Source: an uncultured Bacilli bacterium (GTDB taxonomy: Bacteria > Bacillota_I > Bacilli_A > RF39 > UBA660). Taken from it: a stretch of 20,980 bases of DNA. The stretch covers positions 1 through 20,980 of the forward strand of contig CANQIM010000003.1 of assembly GCA_947624075.1 (NCBI GenBank). Reading direction: 5' to 3'. Both the position numbers and the translations under genes were made by a program. The notes below the pieces were generated by a model. It saw only the letters and a list, made by a program, of their open reading frames with translations. It did no database searches and was not told where the DNA came from. Positions within the stretch are counted from its first letter, which is position 1; every line of letters begins with the position of its first letter. This document shows positions 7,499 to 14,591 of this stretch, one piece after another.

Positions 7499-7527
7499 TA
7501 GTATGAGAAATAATTGCTTTTATATGT
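7499..7527 (-). promoter_or_regulatory. Candidate sigma-G (forespore) promoter of the ger operon
   Basis: On the minus strand: ACATA (7527-7523), a 17-nt spacer, and CATACTA (7505-7499). This fits the Bacillus sigma-G/F pattern (gnATA, 17-18, CATnnTA). The start point would fall near 7492, so translation must use the ATG at 7483. Gene content (germination) agrees with forespore expression. Confidence 0.5.
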
Positions 7528-7546
7528 AAAAAAGAAAGGAAAATTA

Positions 7547-7555
7547 TGATATAAT
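7547..7555 (+). promoter_or_regulatory. Extended -10 promoter of rlmD
   Basis: TGA-TATAAT (7547-7555) is a perfect extended -10. It rules out an ATG at 7554 inside the box as the translation start. The Shine-Dalgarno GGAGGG begins at 7561. Confidence 0.65.
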
Positions 7556-7571
7556 GACAAGGAGGGATACT

Positions 7572-8768
7572 ATGCGAGTAAAAATAGAAAAGCTTGATAA
7601 TTTTGGTAGAGGAATTACTTATCTAAACGGAAAAATTGCTTTTATTGAAAATGCTTTACCAAATGAAGAAGTAGAAATAGAAATTGTTAAAGAGACAAAG
7701 AAGTTTTTAGAAGGAAAAGTCATCAAATATTATGAAACATCTAAAGAAAGAATAGATGTAGCATGTCCTTACTATAATGTTTGCGGAGGGTGTGATCTTG
7801 AACATATCTCTTTAGCTTTAGAAAATGAATTTAAGGAACAAAAAATAAAAAATATTCTCCAAAAATTTGCCGGTGTTTCTAAAGCAATTAGTCCGATTGA
7901 GACAAAGGAAGCTTATTCATATCGTAATAAAATTACTTTTCACGTTAAAAATAAAAAAATAGGTTTTTATAAAAATAATTCTAATGATTTAATTGAAATA
8001 GATTATTGCTTGCTAGCTAATAAAAAAATTAATTCTTTAATAAAGCCTTTAAAGGAATTAGCCCAAAAGAATGATTTAGTAGAAATAATGATTAGAACTA
8101 CTAACGATGAAAAAGAAGTGCTTATTCACTTAAAAGGAAATGTTTCTACTTATGAAGAAATTTTGCCTTTAGTAGATGTTTTAATAATAAATGACAAAGT
8201 AGTAACGAATTCATCTTCTCTAATAACAAAGATAGGAACAAAAAGTTATCATTTGTCAGCTACTTCTTTTTTTCAAGTAAATAAAGAATTAACCAAAGAC
8301 TTATATGATGAAGTATTAAATGCAGTTAAAGCTAATTCTTATGAAAAAGTTCTTGATTTATACTGTGGAACAGGCTCTATTGGGCTATATATTAGTGACT
8401 ATGTAAAAACAGTTATTGGTATAGATTATAATGAAGCTAATATAAAAGACGCTAAGGAAAATAAAAAACTTAATAAGAGTAAAAATTGTGAGTTTATATG
8501 TGCTAAAGTCGAAGATGTTATAGATAATTATTCTGATATTGACTTAATAATTGTTGACCCTCCACGTGCAGGCTTAAAGAAAAGTGCGCTTGATACAATT
8601 ATAAAAATTAAGCCTAGATGTCTAGTATATATTTCTTGTGACGTTATAACACTTGCTAGAGACTTAAATTTCCTTAAAGAAAAATACAAAATAAAAATGA
8701 TTAAGCCCTTTAATATGTTTCCAAGAACTTATCATTTAGAAAGTTTTTGCATTTTAAATTTAAAATAA
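7572..8768 (+). CDS. rlmD: 23S rRNA (uracil-C5)-methyltransferase, RlmD/RumA family
   Basis: 398 aa from the ATG at 7572, preceded by GGAGGG (7561-7566). An N-terminal TRAM RNA-binding domain covers about the first 55 residues. The [4Fe-4S] cysteines follow in CPYYNVCGGC with a fourth Cys at the SYCLLAN-type segment (IDYCLLANKK). The SAM-binding motif is LDLYCGTGSIGLYIS; the downstream IIVDPPRAGL and YISCDVITLARDL carry the catalytic motifs, with the SCD cysteine as nucleophile. The enzyme methylates a uridine of 23S rRNA (U1939 or, in Bacillus RlmCD, also U747) using S-adenosylmethionine in the cytoplasm. Length is slightly below the usual ~450 aa. RlmD versus RlmCD specificity cannot be decided from sequence alone. 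Confidence 0.88.
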   Translation: MRVKIEKLDNFGRGITYLNGKIAFIENALPNEEVEIEIVKETKKFLEGKVIKYYETSKERIDVACPYYNVCGGCDLEHISLALENEFKEQKIKNILQKFAGVSKAISPIETKEAYSYRNKITFHVKNKKIGFYKNNSNDLIEIDYCLLANKKINSLIKPLKELAQKNDLVEIMIRTTNDEKEVLIHLKGNVSTYEEILPLVDVLIINDKVVTNSSSLITKIGTKSYHLSATSFFQVNKELTKDLYDEVLNAVKANSYEKVLDLYCGTGSIGLYISDYVKTVIGIDYNEANIKDAKENKKLNKSKNCEFICAKVEDVIDNYSDIDLIIVDPPRAGLKKSALDTIIKIKPRCLVYISCDVITLARDLNFLKEKYKIKMIKPFNMFPRTYHLESFCILNLK

Positions 8769-8799
8769 AAGAATTTTAATTTATTTTTGCCAAATATAT

Positions 8800-8912
8800 A
8801 AAAGAAAGCCACCTAACTTTAGCGTAAAATTAGGTGGTAACCTAAATATAGGCAACACTCAATAAACGAAAAAATTGAATGTTCCATTTTATTTTATGCA
8901 AGTTTCCTTGAC
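8800..8912 (-). ncRNA. Candidate structured small RNA with own promoter and terminator
   Basis: On the minus strand a good promoter (TTGCGA-17-TATTAT, 8947-8919) predicts a transcript from about 8912. In order it would fold as follows. First is CAAG-GAAA-CTTG, a GNRA tetraloop hairpin (about 8899-8910). Second is a 10-bp stem AACATTCAAT/ATTGAGTGTT (about 8853-8882). Third is a short CCTA-TATT-TAGG hairpin (about 8841-8852). Fourth is a long terminator stem (8837-8809, 13 bp with one G-U and a CGC loop) followed by CTTTCTTTT. There is no open frame and no gene downstream, so it is not an obvious leader. I do not recognise it as 6S, SRP, RNase P or tmRNA. Confidence 0.5.
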
Positions 8913-8918
8913 ATATTC

Positions 8919-8947
8919 ATAATAACATAAAAAATGCTTTTTCGCAA
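8919..8947 (-). promoter_or_regulatory. Promoter of the candidate small RNA
   Basis: Minus strand TTGCGA (8947-8942), 17-nt spacer, TATTAT (8924-8919). It points away from the gene at 9064. Confidence 0.5.
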
Positions 8948-9063
8948 CCATTTATTATAAAGGTAATATAAAATACGTAGTACTTTCAATTTTTATCAAA
9001 TCATAAATTATTGAATGATAATTAATTTAAAATAAGAACAAGCTTATTAAGGAGGAAGAAAAA

Positions 9064-9627
9064 ATGAATAAAAAAACTTTAATGGTAGATATGGATGATG
9101 TAATAGTAACGGGTAATTTTTTAAATGTGGTTGAAACTTTTTTAGATAAAAAGATAGATATTAATACAGTAAAGTCTTACTATCTTCAAGATTTAATTCC
9201 TGAAGAGCAAAAGGATGCTTTTTGGCAATATATAAAAGATAAAGAATTTTATAAAAAGGCTTCATTATTACCAGATTGCTATGACGTATTAGAAAAATTA
9301 AATAAAAAATATAATATCTATATTGCTACAGCTTATATTTGGAAAAATGACGAAGCTGGAATTGATTTAAGTGGTAATCTTTTAAAAGAAAAGTATTATT
9401 TTTTGCAAGAGAAACTACCCTTTATTAAACCAGAACAATATATCTTTATAATAAATAAAAATATGCTTAATTTTGACATTAAAATTGATGATAAACCAAG
9501 TAATTTAGATAATGCTAACTTAAAAATACTTTTTTCTGCTTGGCATAATAAAGATTTGCCCTTAGAAGAAGAAAAAAAATATCACCGTGTAGAAAATTGG
9601 CAAGAGATATATGAACTTTTAAAATAA
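9064..9627 (+). CDS. 5'(3')-deoxyribonucleotidase-like HAD phosphatase
   Basis: 187 aa. AGGAGG near 9051 supports the ATG at 9064. The HAD nucleophile motif is VDMDDVIVTGNF (residues ~8-19; first Asp nucleophile, second Asp acid/base). The ATAYIW strand gives motif II and IDDKPSNLD gives the C-terminal acidic metal site. The spacing and helical cap fit the NT5C-type 5' nucleotidase, deoxy (Pyr) family, which dephosphorylates deoxyribonucleoside monophosphates, but relatives of this family also act on other small phosphates. Cytoplasmic. It stands alone between the candidate small RNA and a separate promoter at 9662, so context adds nothing to the substrate. Confidence 0.75.
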   Translation: MNKKTLMVDMDDVIVTGNFLNVVETFLDKKIDINTVKSYYLQDLIPEEQKDAFWQYIKDKEFYKKASLLPDCYDVLEKLNKKYNIYIATAYIWKNDEAGIDLSGNLLKEKYYFLQEKLPFIKPEQYIFIINKNMLNFDIKIDDKPSNLDNANLKILFSAWHNKDLPLEEEKKYHRVENWQEIYELLK

Positions 9628-9661
9628 TTTTTCAAATTATATTCCTAAAGTTTGATTTTTT

Positions 9662-9670
9662 TGTTATAAT
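9662..9670 (+). promoter_or_regulatory. Extended -10 promoter
   Basis: TGT-TATAAT (9662-9670). It precedes the gene at 9699 and its co-transcribed neighbour. It argues against the GTG at 9675 as translation start. Confidence 0.6.
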
Positions 9671-9698
9671 GTGAGTGATAATAAAAAGAGGGATCCTA

Positions 9699-10433
9699 AT
9701 GAAAAGTATATTAAAATTTATTTATAAATTACTTTTAATAGTAGTCTTAGTTGGTTTAATTACTGGAGCTATTGACTATTTTCAATTAAAAAGTAATAAT
9801 TTTCCTTTATTTGCTCAAAGAAACTATGAAGCTCCTAAGAAAAAAGAAACATTTAGAGGTCTTTTTTATAAGGCAACACGAATAATAAGTATTTCTCCTA
9901 GTGAGTCTCTTCCTTTATCAAAAAATGTTAAATTTTATCTCTTAATATTTGATATTCCTTTAAAAATTGATGCAGTTCCAATAAATAAAGATTTTACAAT
10001 AAAAACGAAAAAAGATGAAAATTCTACTACCTCTAAATTATACTATTATAATGGCGCTACTAAGGTATATGCATATGGTCTAAAAGAAATAAATGTCAAA
10101 GATAAAGGACAAACTAAATCTTTAGACAAGGCCCTTGATAAAGATATATCAGTAATTGATAAGATAACGAATTATTTATTTGTAAGTAAAGTAATGCCTT
10201 CTTTTACGCAATATGTTGACATGGAAGAGACTAATTTTTCTGATAATGGCTTATCTATTATAAGATGCCAAAAACAAGATAATACTGATATTTATATTGG
10301 TCCAAGAACCATGGAATTTCAAGAAGATTTTTGTACTACTAAAGACGATATTCCTAAAGAACAATCACCTGATGAAATGCAAGAACAGATAAATCAAACA
10401 GTAGAAGGTCAAGATTTATCTCCTACTGAGTAG
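9699..10433 (+). CDS. Unrecognised single-pass membrane protein
   Basis: 244 aa from the ATG at 9699, six nt after the AGAGGG Shine-Dalgarno; an in-frame GTG at 9675 is upstream of any good ribosome site. One N-terminal membrane helix (about residues 7-27) with a basic cytoplasmic side, then an extracytoplasmic region of mixed strands and a Glu/Gln-rich, disordered tail. Two Cys (near IIRCQKQ and DFCTTK) could form a disulfide. I do not recognise a domain. It forms an operon with the gene at 10446 (12-nt gap), which has the same anchor-plus-ectodomain plan, so the two may work as a pair at the cell surface. Confidence 0.7.
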   Translation: MKSILKFIYKLLLIVVLVGLITGAIDYFQLKSNNFPLFAQRNYEAPKKKETFRGLFYKATRIISISPSESLPLSKNVKFYLLIFDIPLKIDAVPINKDFTIKTKKDENSTTSKLYYYNGATKVYAYGLKEINVKDKGQTKSLDKALDKDISVIDKITNYLFVSKVMPSFTQYVDMEETNFSDNGLSIIRCQKQDNTDIYIGPRTMEFQEDFCTTKDDIPKEQSPDEMQEQINQTVEGQDLSPTE

Positions 10434-10445
10434 AGGTGAGTAGTA

Positions 10446-11153
10446 ATGAAAAAAAAGATGCCATTGATTATACTTGCTATCTTTTTACTTGTTGCGGGTG
10501 TTGTTGGGTACTTTGGTTATAACTATTATATCGATGAAAAAGAGAAAACACTTCTAGAAGATGAAATGACTGAAATAGTTAAATATATAAATAATGATGA
10601 TGTCGATATTGAAAAGATAAAAGAAATTACTGCTGAAGATATTACTACAGGTAATCGTTTAGCCGTTGAAAAGGCTCTTGAAAATTATATAATTGATATG
10701 GCAAATGCTATTAAAACATCCATAATTCTTTTAGATGATCAGCGTATGACTAATCTTTTAACCGCAGCTAATTATCAAAGTGATGGTCCTAATTTTATTA
10801 GCAGTAAAAATTATATTAGCGAAACTAAACAAAAACTTTTACAAAATAAAGAAAGTATTCTTATGTTAACTGATACTACCAAGGTAGTAGAATATTTCAC
10901 TAATCCTACCGATGATGATTATTATGATGAAATGTATAAAGAGCTAGCTATTGGTAATGGTCTTGATATGAATAGCATTAGAGGATTTTCTGATTCAATT
11001 GATTCTATAATAAACCTTTTAGATGTTAGTGATGAAACATTAACTTTTCTAAGTCAAAATGTTGGTGCTTGGCAAATTCAAAATAATCAAATTTATTTTA
11101 CTAATGAAAATCTCTTAAATACTTATAATAGCTACATAGCTAAAATAAAATAA
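10446..11153 (+). CDS. Unrecognised membrane-anchored helical protein
   Basis: 235 aa. GAGGTGAG overlaps the upstream stop and precedes the ATG. Residues ~4-28 are a membrane helix; the rest is an acidic, largely alpha-helical ectodomain (for example EMTEIVKYINNDDVDIEKIK) without cysteines. No catalytic motif or known family is visible. It is translated with the upstream membrane protein (9699-10433); the next gene has its own promoter at 11159-11186. Confidence 0.7.
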   Translation: MKKKMPLIILAIFLLVAGVVGYFGYNYYIDEKEKTLLEDEMTEIVKYINNDDVDIEKIKEITAEDITTGNRLAVEKALENYIIDMANAIKTSIILLDDQRMTNLLTAANYQSDGPNFISSKNYISETKQKLLQNKESILMLTDTTKVVEYFTNPTDDDYYDEMYKELAIGNGLDMNSIRGFSDSIDSIINLLDVSDETLTFLSQNVGAWQIQNNQIYFTNENLLNTYNSYIAKIK

Positions 11154-11158
11154 AAATA

Positions 11159-11186
11159 TTGCTTTTTGCCAAAAAGTTAATATAAT
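11159..11186 (+). promoter_or_regulatory. Sigma-A promoter
   Basis: TTGCTT (11159-11164), 16-nt spacer, TATAAT (11181-11186). Shine-Dalgarno AGAGGTGA follows about 9 nt later. Confidence 0.6.
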
Positions 11187-11210
11187 AGGTAGATAAGAGG
11201 TGAATGAACT

Positions 11211-11657
11211 ATGGAAAAAATATTATATTATGAGCTAGAAACATTATACGGACCATTATATATTTATGAGAAGTATAAAGATGCATCAAGGCTAAATAGT
11301 GAAATACCTGAAACAAGAGAATTCTTTACTCATGAAGAAGGTATAAGAGGGTATGATACTTTATCATTTTTAACAGACAGTACGTTTAGAACAAGAGAAA
11401 GGAATATGGAAGGCTATATAACAGCTGAATATATGAAACCTTTAACACCTAGTGAATTCCTAGTTAATGTTTTTCCTTATCTTGATAGAGAAGAACAAAT
11501 GAAGCAAAAAAAGCAAGGTGTTTATATCATATTTGAATCTCAAAAAAATAATAAAGATTCTCAAATATCTTTAGATAATATTCCAATTGAAGAAGACAAA
11601 AATTTGGTTGCTAATAAAATATTAACAAAATATATAAATAATAAGCCTATCGAATGA
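11211..11657 (+). CDS. Unrecognised small cytoplasmic protein
   Basis: 148 aa. AGAGGTGA lies 8 nt before the ATG; the stop is TGA. There is no signal peptide or membrane segment. The N-terminal ~100 residues look folded (strands YYELETLYGPLYIYEKY, then aromatic/Arg-rich FRTRERNMEGYITAEYMKP); the last ~45 residues are charged and probably flexible. I do not recognise the family. It is monocistronic, with its own promoter and a terminator overlapping its stop codon. Confidence 0.65.
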   Translation: MEKILYYELETLYGPLYIYEKYKDASRLNSEIPETREFFTHEEGIRGYDTLSFLTDSTFRTRERNMEGYITAEYMKPLTPSEFLVNVFPYLDREEQMKQKKQGVYIIFESQKNNKDSQISLDNIPIEEDKNLVANKILTKYINNKPIE

Positions 11658-11667
11658 TGGCTTTTTT
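11643..11667 (+). terminator. Intrinsic terminator overlapping the stop codon
   Basis: AAGCC (11643-11647) pairs with GGCTT (11659-11663), extended inward by ATC/GAT around a GAAT loop with one bulged T, then T-run to 11667. Confidence 0.75.
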
Positions 11668-11728
11668 CTATGATAGAATTTTAATAAATAGTTGCCAATT
11701 TTTAGTAATTTGCTTTTCTTTATTTTCA

Positions 11729-11742
11729 AAAACATTTGTTCG
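11729..11742 (+). promoter_or_regulatory. LexA (SOS)-like box
   Basis: AAAACATTTGTTCG matches 11 of 14 positions of the Gram-positive LexA box (CGAACATATGTTCG), with a perfect right half GTTCG and AAC in the left. It lies 27 nt before an SOS-type polymerase gene, where such a site is expected. Confidence 0.55.
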
Positions 11743-11768
11743 TAGTATATTTATCTTGGTGATGAAAA

Positions 11769-13016
11769 ATGACTAATAAAATCTATCTTTGTATTGACTT
11801 AAAATCTTTCTATGCATCAGTTGAATGTGTCGAGAGAAATCTTGATCCTTTTAAAACTGATTTAGTAGTAGCTGATTCTACTCGTGGTAAAGGAACTATC
11901 TGTCTAGCAATCACTCCTCAAATGAAAAAAAGAGGTATCAAAAATCGTTGCCGTCTTTATGAAATACCTAGTAATTTAAACTATATAATTGCTCAGCCTA
12001 AAATGAAGAAATATATCACTTATTCAGCTGATATTTATGCTATTTATTTAAAATACTTTTCTAAAGAAGATATTCATGTATATTCAATTGATGAAGTTTT
12101 TATTGATGCAACATCATACCTTTCTCTTTATCACCAAAAGCCTCTTGGTCTTGTTAAGACAATCTTAAAAGATATTTTTTTAGAAACCAAAATAACGGCT
12201 ACAGCTGGTATTGGTACTAATCTTTTTTTAGCGAAAGTTGCCCTAGACATTATTGCAAAAAATACTAAAGAAAATATTGCTTTTCTTGATGAAGATACTT
12301 ATTTAAAAACTTTAAGTAACTATCAGCCGCTTAGTGATTTTTGGCAAATTGGGAAACAGACTCAAGCCCACTTAAATAGATTAAATATTTATACAATGCA
12401 AGATTTAAGACAAGCTAATGAACGTCTTTTATACAAAGAATTTGGTATTAACGCTAAAATTTTAATAGACCATGCTTATGGTATTGAACCAGTAAGTATT
12501 GCTGATATAAAAAATTATCATCCTCTATGCGAATCTCTTTCTACTAGACAAACTTTATTTAAAGATTATCCTTATGAATCAGCTAAAAAAGTTCTAATTG
12601 AAATGCTTGATAATCTCTCACTGGAACTAATAAAGAAAAATTGTTTAACAACAAGTATTTCTTTTAAGATAATTTATACTAAAAATACACTTTGTCCCGT
12701 AACTATTCATAAAAAGATTTCTCCCACAAATAGTTTTACTAAAATAAAAATGCTTTGTTTAAAGGAATATAAGGAAAAAGTAAATAAAAATGTTCCTATT
12801 AGACGTCTTTGTATAAGTTTTAATGATTTAATTAGTAATGATTATAAGCAAATATCTTTTTTCTCAGAAAATAATTCTTCAAAAAATCTAGAAAATACTC
12901 TTAATTATCTAAAAGAAAAGTATGGTAAAAATGTTATTCTACGAGCTATTAGTTATACTGAAAATGCTACAGCTAGAAAAACTAATACTTTAATAGGAGG
13001 ACATAATGCAGAATAA
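11769..13016 (+). CDS. Y-family translesion DNA polymerase (UvrX/UmuC-like)
   Basis: 415 aa. The palm motif CIDLKSFYASVE gives Asp10 and the Tyr steric gate region (Phe14-Tyr15). YSIDEVFIDAT supplies Asp108-Glu109, completing the metal site. TAGIGTNLFLAKVALDIIAK is the family's conserved palm helix, followed by the thumb HhH region and a C-terminal little-finger domain. The C-terminal IGGHNAE resembles Firmicute UvrX/YqjW/UmuC-type polymerases more than DinB. These enzymes bypass DNA lesions at the cost of mutations. A LexA-like box lies upstream. The last 11 bases overlap the YolD-like gene, a linkage typical of UvrX-YolD pairs. No strong Shine-Dalgarno is visible (GGTGATGAAAA). Confidence 0.88.
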   Translation: MTNKIYLCIDLKSFYASVECVERNLDPFKTDLVVADSTRGKGTICLAITPQMKKRGIKNRCRLYEIPSNLNYIIAQPKMKKYITYSADIYAIYLKYFSKEDIHVYSIDEVFIDATSYLSLYHQKPLGLVKTILKDIFLETKITATAGIGTNLFLAKVALDIIAKNTKENIAFLDEDTYLKTLSNYQPLSDFWQIGKQTQAHLNRLNIYTMQDLRQANERLLYKEFGINAKILIDHAYGIEPVSIADIKNYHPLCESLSTRQTLFKDYPYESAKKVLIEMLDNLSLELIKKNCLTTSISFKIIYTKNTLCPVTIHKKISPTNSFTKIKMLCLKEYKEKVNKNVPIRRLCISFNDLISNDYKQISFFSENNSSKNLENTLNYLKEKYGKNVILRAISYTENATARKTNTLIGGHNAE

Positions 13017-13311
13017 TCGTTGTCATCTTTTCTTGCCAATGGATGCCCTAAAAGGTTATAAAGAAGCTTTAAGAGAAAAAGAAATAGTAAAAGAACCTCG
13101 TAAAACGCTTTTAGAAGATGAAGAAATAATTCTTTCTAATAAAATATTAAGCTTAAAAGAAGACATATTCGTACTAATTAAATATTATGATATTTATAAT
13201 TATCAACTCATTAAAGGAAAAATTACTAAAATCAATTATACTTATAAATATTTATATATTTCTGATAAGAAAATAAATTTTTCTGACATAATTGAGATTA
13301 TAATATGTTAA
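13006..13311 (+). CDS. YolD-like protein (SOS polymerase partner)
   Basis: 101 aa. AGGAGG lies just upstream of the ATG, inside the polymerase gene. Family features are FLPMDALKGYKEALREKE, the KTLLEDEEIILSNKI helix, and a C-terminal beta-rich Sm-like part (YYDIYNYQLIKGKITKINYT, then KINFSDIIEI). YolD-like proteins accompany UvrX/UmuC-type polymerases in Bacillota and are proposed to take the place of UmuD as an accessory factor. Translational overlap with the polymerase supports a complex. Confidence 0.8.
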   Translation: MQNNRCHLFLPMDALKGYKEALREKEIVKEPRKTLLEDEEIILSNKILSLKEDIFVLIKYYDIYNYQLIKGKITKINYTYKYLYISDKKINFSDIIEIIIC

Positions 13312-13321
13312 AATAAGTAGT

Positions 13322-13882
13322 ATGAAGAGATGTAGTTGGGTAAATTTAAAAAATGAAATTTATATTAAGTATCACGATGAAGAGTGGGGTAAGCCTAGTT
13401 TTGATGATACTTACTTGTTTGAAATGCTAGTTTTAGAAAGCTTTCAAACTGGCTTATCATGGGAATGTATCTTAAATAAAAGAGCTAGCTTTAGAAAAGC
13501 CTTTGCCAACTTTTCCTATGAAAAAGTAGCTAATTTCAAAGATGAGGAAGTAGAAAAATTACTGCAAAATAAAGATATAATAAGGAATGAATTAAAAATA
13601 AAAGCAGCTATAAATAATGCTCAAGTTTTTATGAAAATTCAAAAAGAGTACCAAACTTTTTCTAATTATATTTGGCATTTTACCAATAATAAGCAAATAA
13701 TAAATAAAACGGGGAATATCAAAACAACATCACCATTATCAGATGAAGTAGCCAAAGACTTAAAAAAAAGAGGTATGAAATTTGTTGGTAGTACTATAAT
13801 TTATTCATACCTTCAAGCAATAGGTGTTATTAATGATCATGAAAAGACTTGCTTTCTATTTAAAAAAGATGATAATGAATAA
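13322..13882 (+). CDS. tag: DNA-3-methyladenine glycosylase I
   Basis: 186 aa. It opens with MKRCSWV...YHDEEWG and ends with NDHEKTCF. The zinc ligands of the Tag family are all present: Cys4, His18, His173 and Cys177. The block LFEMLVLESFQTGLSWECIL carries the family's aromatic and acidic base-recognition residues. The enzyme removes 3-methyladenine from alkylated DNA, starting base excision repair. It begins 10 nt after the YolD-like gene, so it probably belongs to the same SOS operon. No Shine-Dalgarno is visible; GTTAAAAT just upstream could serve as a secondary promoter giving a nearly leaderless mRNA. The 3' end overlaps the convergent rhomboid gene by 23 bp. Confidence 0.92.
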   Translation: MKRCSWVNLKNEIYIKYHDEEWGKPSFDDTYLFEMLVLESFQTGLSWECILNKRASFRKAFANFSYEKVANFKDEEVEKLLQNKDIIRNELKIKAAINNAQVFMKIQKEYQTFSNYIWHFTNNKQIINKTGNIKTTSPLSDEVAKDLKKRGMKFVGSTIIYSYLQAIGVINDHEKTCFLFKKDDNE

Positions 13883-14432
13883 ACAAAGCAAATAAAACAC
13901 CGCAAAGAGCCCCAACTAGATGTCCTAAATGCGAAACATTATCTTTCTTTCTTTTAAGTAAATTAATTACTTCAGAAATAATATAAAATAAACAAATAAG
14001 GACAAAAGTAAGTGGAATTTTTCCTTGTTCTATATTTACAAAAGAACTTAAAACAATAAACATATAAAGAATACCACTAGAACCATAGACATATTTTTTA
14101 CTAAAAATAAAATTAACTATTCCAATCATCACGGCACAAATAAGCATCATTTTTAAAAGTAGAAGACTACCATATTTTTCTTCAAGTATAGGTCCAATTA
14201 ATAAAATCACTGTAAAATTGCTTACTAAATGTTCAAAACCAGAATGTCCAAAAACATGACTAACTAAATTAAAATAGGTTCGTGGATTTAAAAGTGAACT
14301 TCTGCCTGATGAAAAAAAGATATCGCTCTTTTTATTAGTAATAGTCGCTAAGAAAAGAACTATTAAACAAATAAAAAAATAACCTAAAATAACTTTCGAA
14401 TTAAAACTAAACATATCTATAAATTTTTTCAT
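13860..14432 (-). CDS. Rhomboid-family intramembrane serine protease
   Basis: 190 aa. Start ATG at 14430-14432 with GAGGTAG upstream. There are about six membrane helices and no extra domain. Catalytic features are HVFGHSGFEHLVSN (the conserved H-x-x-x-N, His68/Asn72), GSSG at 117-120 (nucleophile Ser119), and HLGHLVGALCG with the catalytic His171. All key residues are present, so it should be active. Substrates cannot be predicted; single-pass membrane proteins abound nearby, including the surface proteins at both ends. Confidence 0.88.
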   Translation of the reverse strand: MKKFIDMFSFNSKVILGYFFICLIVLFLATITNKKSDIFFSSGRSSLLNPRTYFNLVSHVFGHSGFEHLVSNFTVILLIGPILEEKYGSLLLLKMMLICAVMIGIVNFIFSKKYVYGSSGILYMFIVLSSFVNIEQGKIPLTFVLICLFYIISEVINLLKRKKDNVSHLGHLVGALCGVLFALFIHYHLF

Positions 14433-14450
14433 TGTATCTACCTCATACTA

Positions 14451-14479
14451 ATTATAGCAGAAAAACCTAAATTTGCTAA
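14451..14479 (-). promoter_or_regulatory. Promoter of the rhomboid gene
   Basis: Minus strand TTAGCA (14479-14474), 17-nt spacer, TATAAT (14456-14451) with extended TGC (14459-14457). The Shine-Dalgarno lies about 8 nt downstream. Confidence 0.6.
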
Positions 14480-14483
14480 AAAA

Positions 14484-14591
14484 TATGATATGATAAAGAA
14501 AAAGCAACCGAAAATTTACAAAATTTCCAAGTAAACTTGCTTTTATGCAACCGTATTTTTTGCGAAAATTAAACATGAAAGAGGTGATTTA
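14484..14591 (+). promoter_or_regulatory. Leader with repeats and hairpin upstream of the membrane XRE gene
   Basis: TATGAT-type -10 candidates lie at 14484-14494. The following ~90-nt leader holds a direct repeat GCAACCG (14504-14510 and 14547-14553) and a hairpin CAAG-TAAA-CTTG (14528-14539) between them. The leader is much longer than those of most genes here. It could be an autoregulatory operator or an RNA element. Confidence 0.35.

Noticed and set aside
9628..9645. Palindrome ATAATTT-TTC-AAATTAT after the deoxyribonucleotidase gene as a terminator
   Set aside because: It is all A/T and lacks a following T-run, so stability would be poor.
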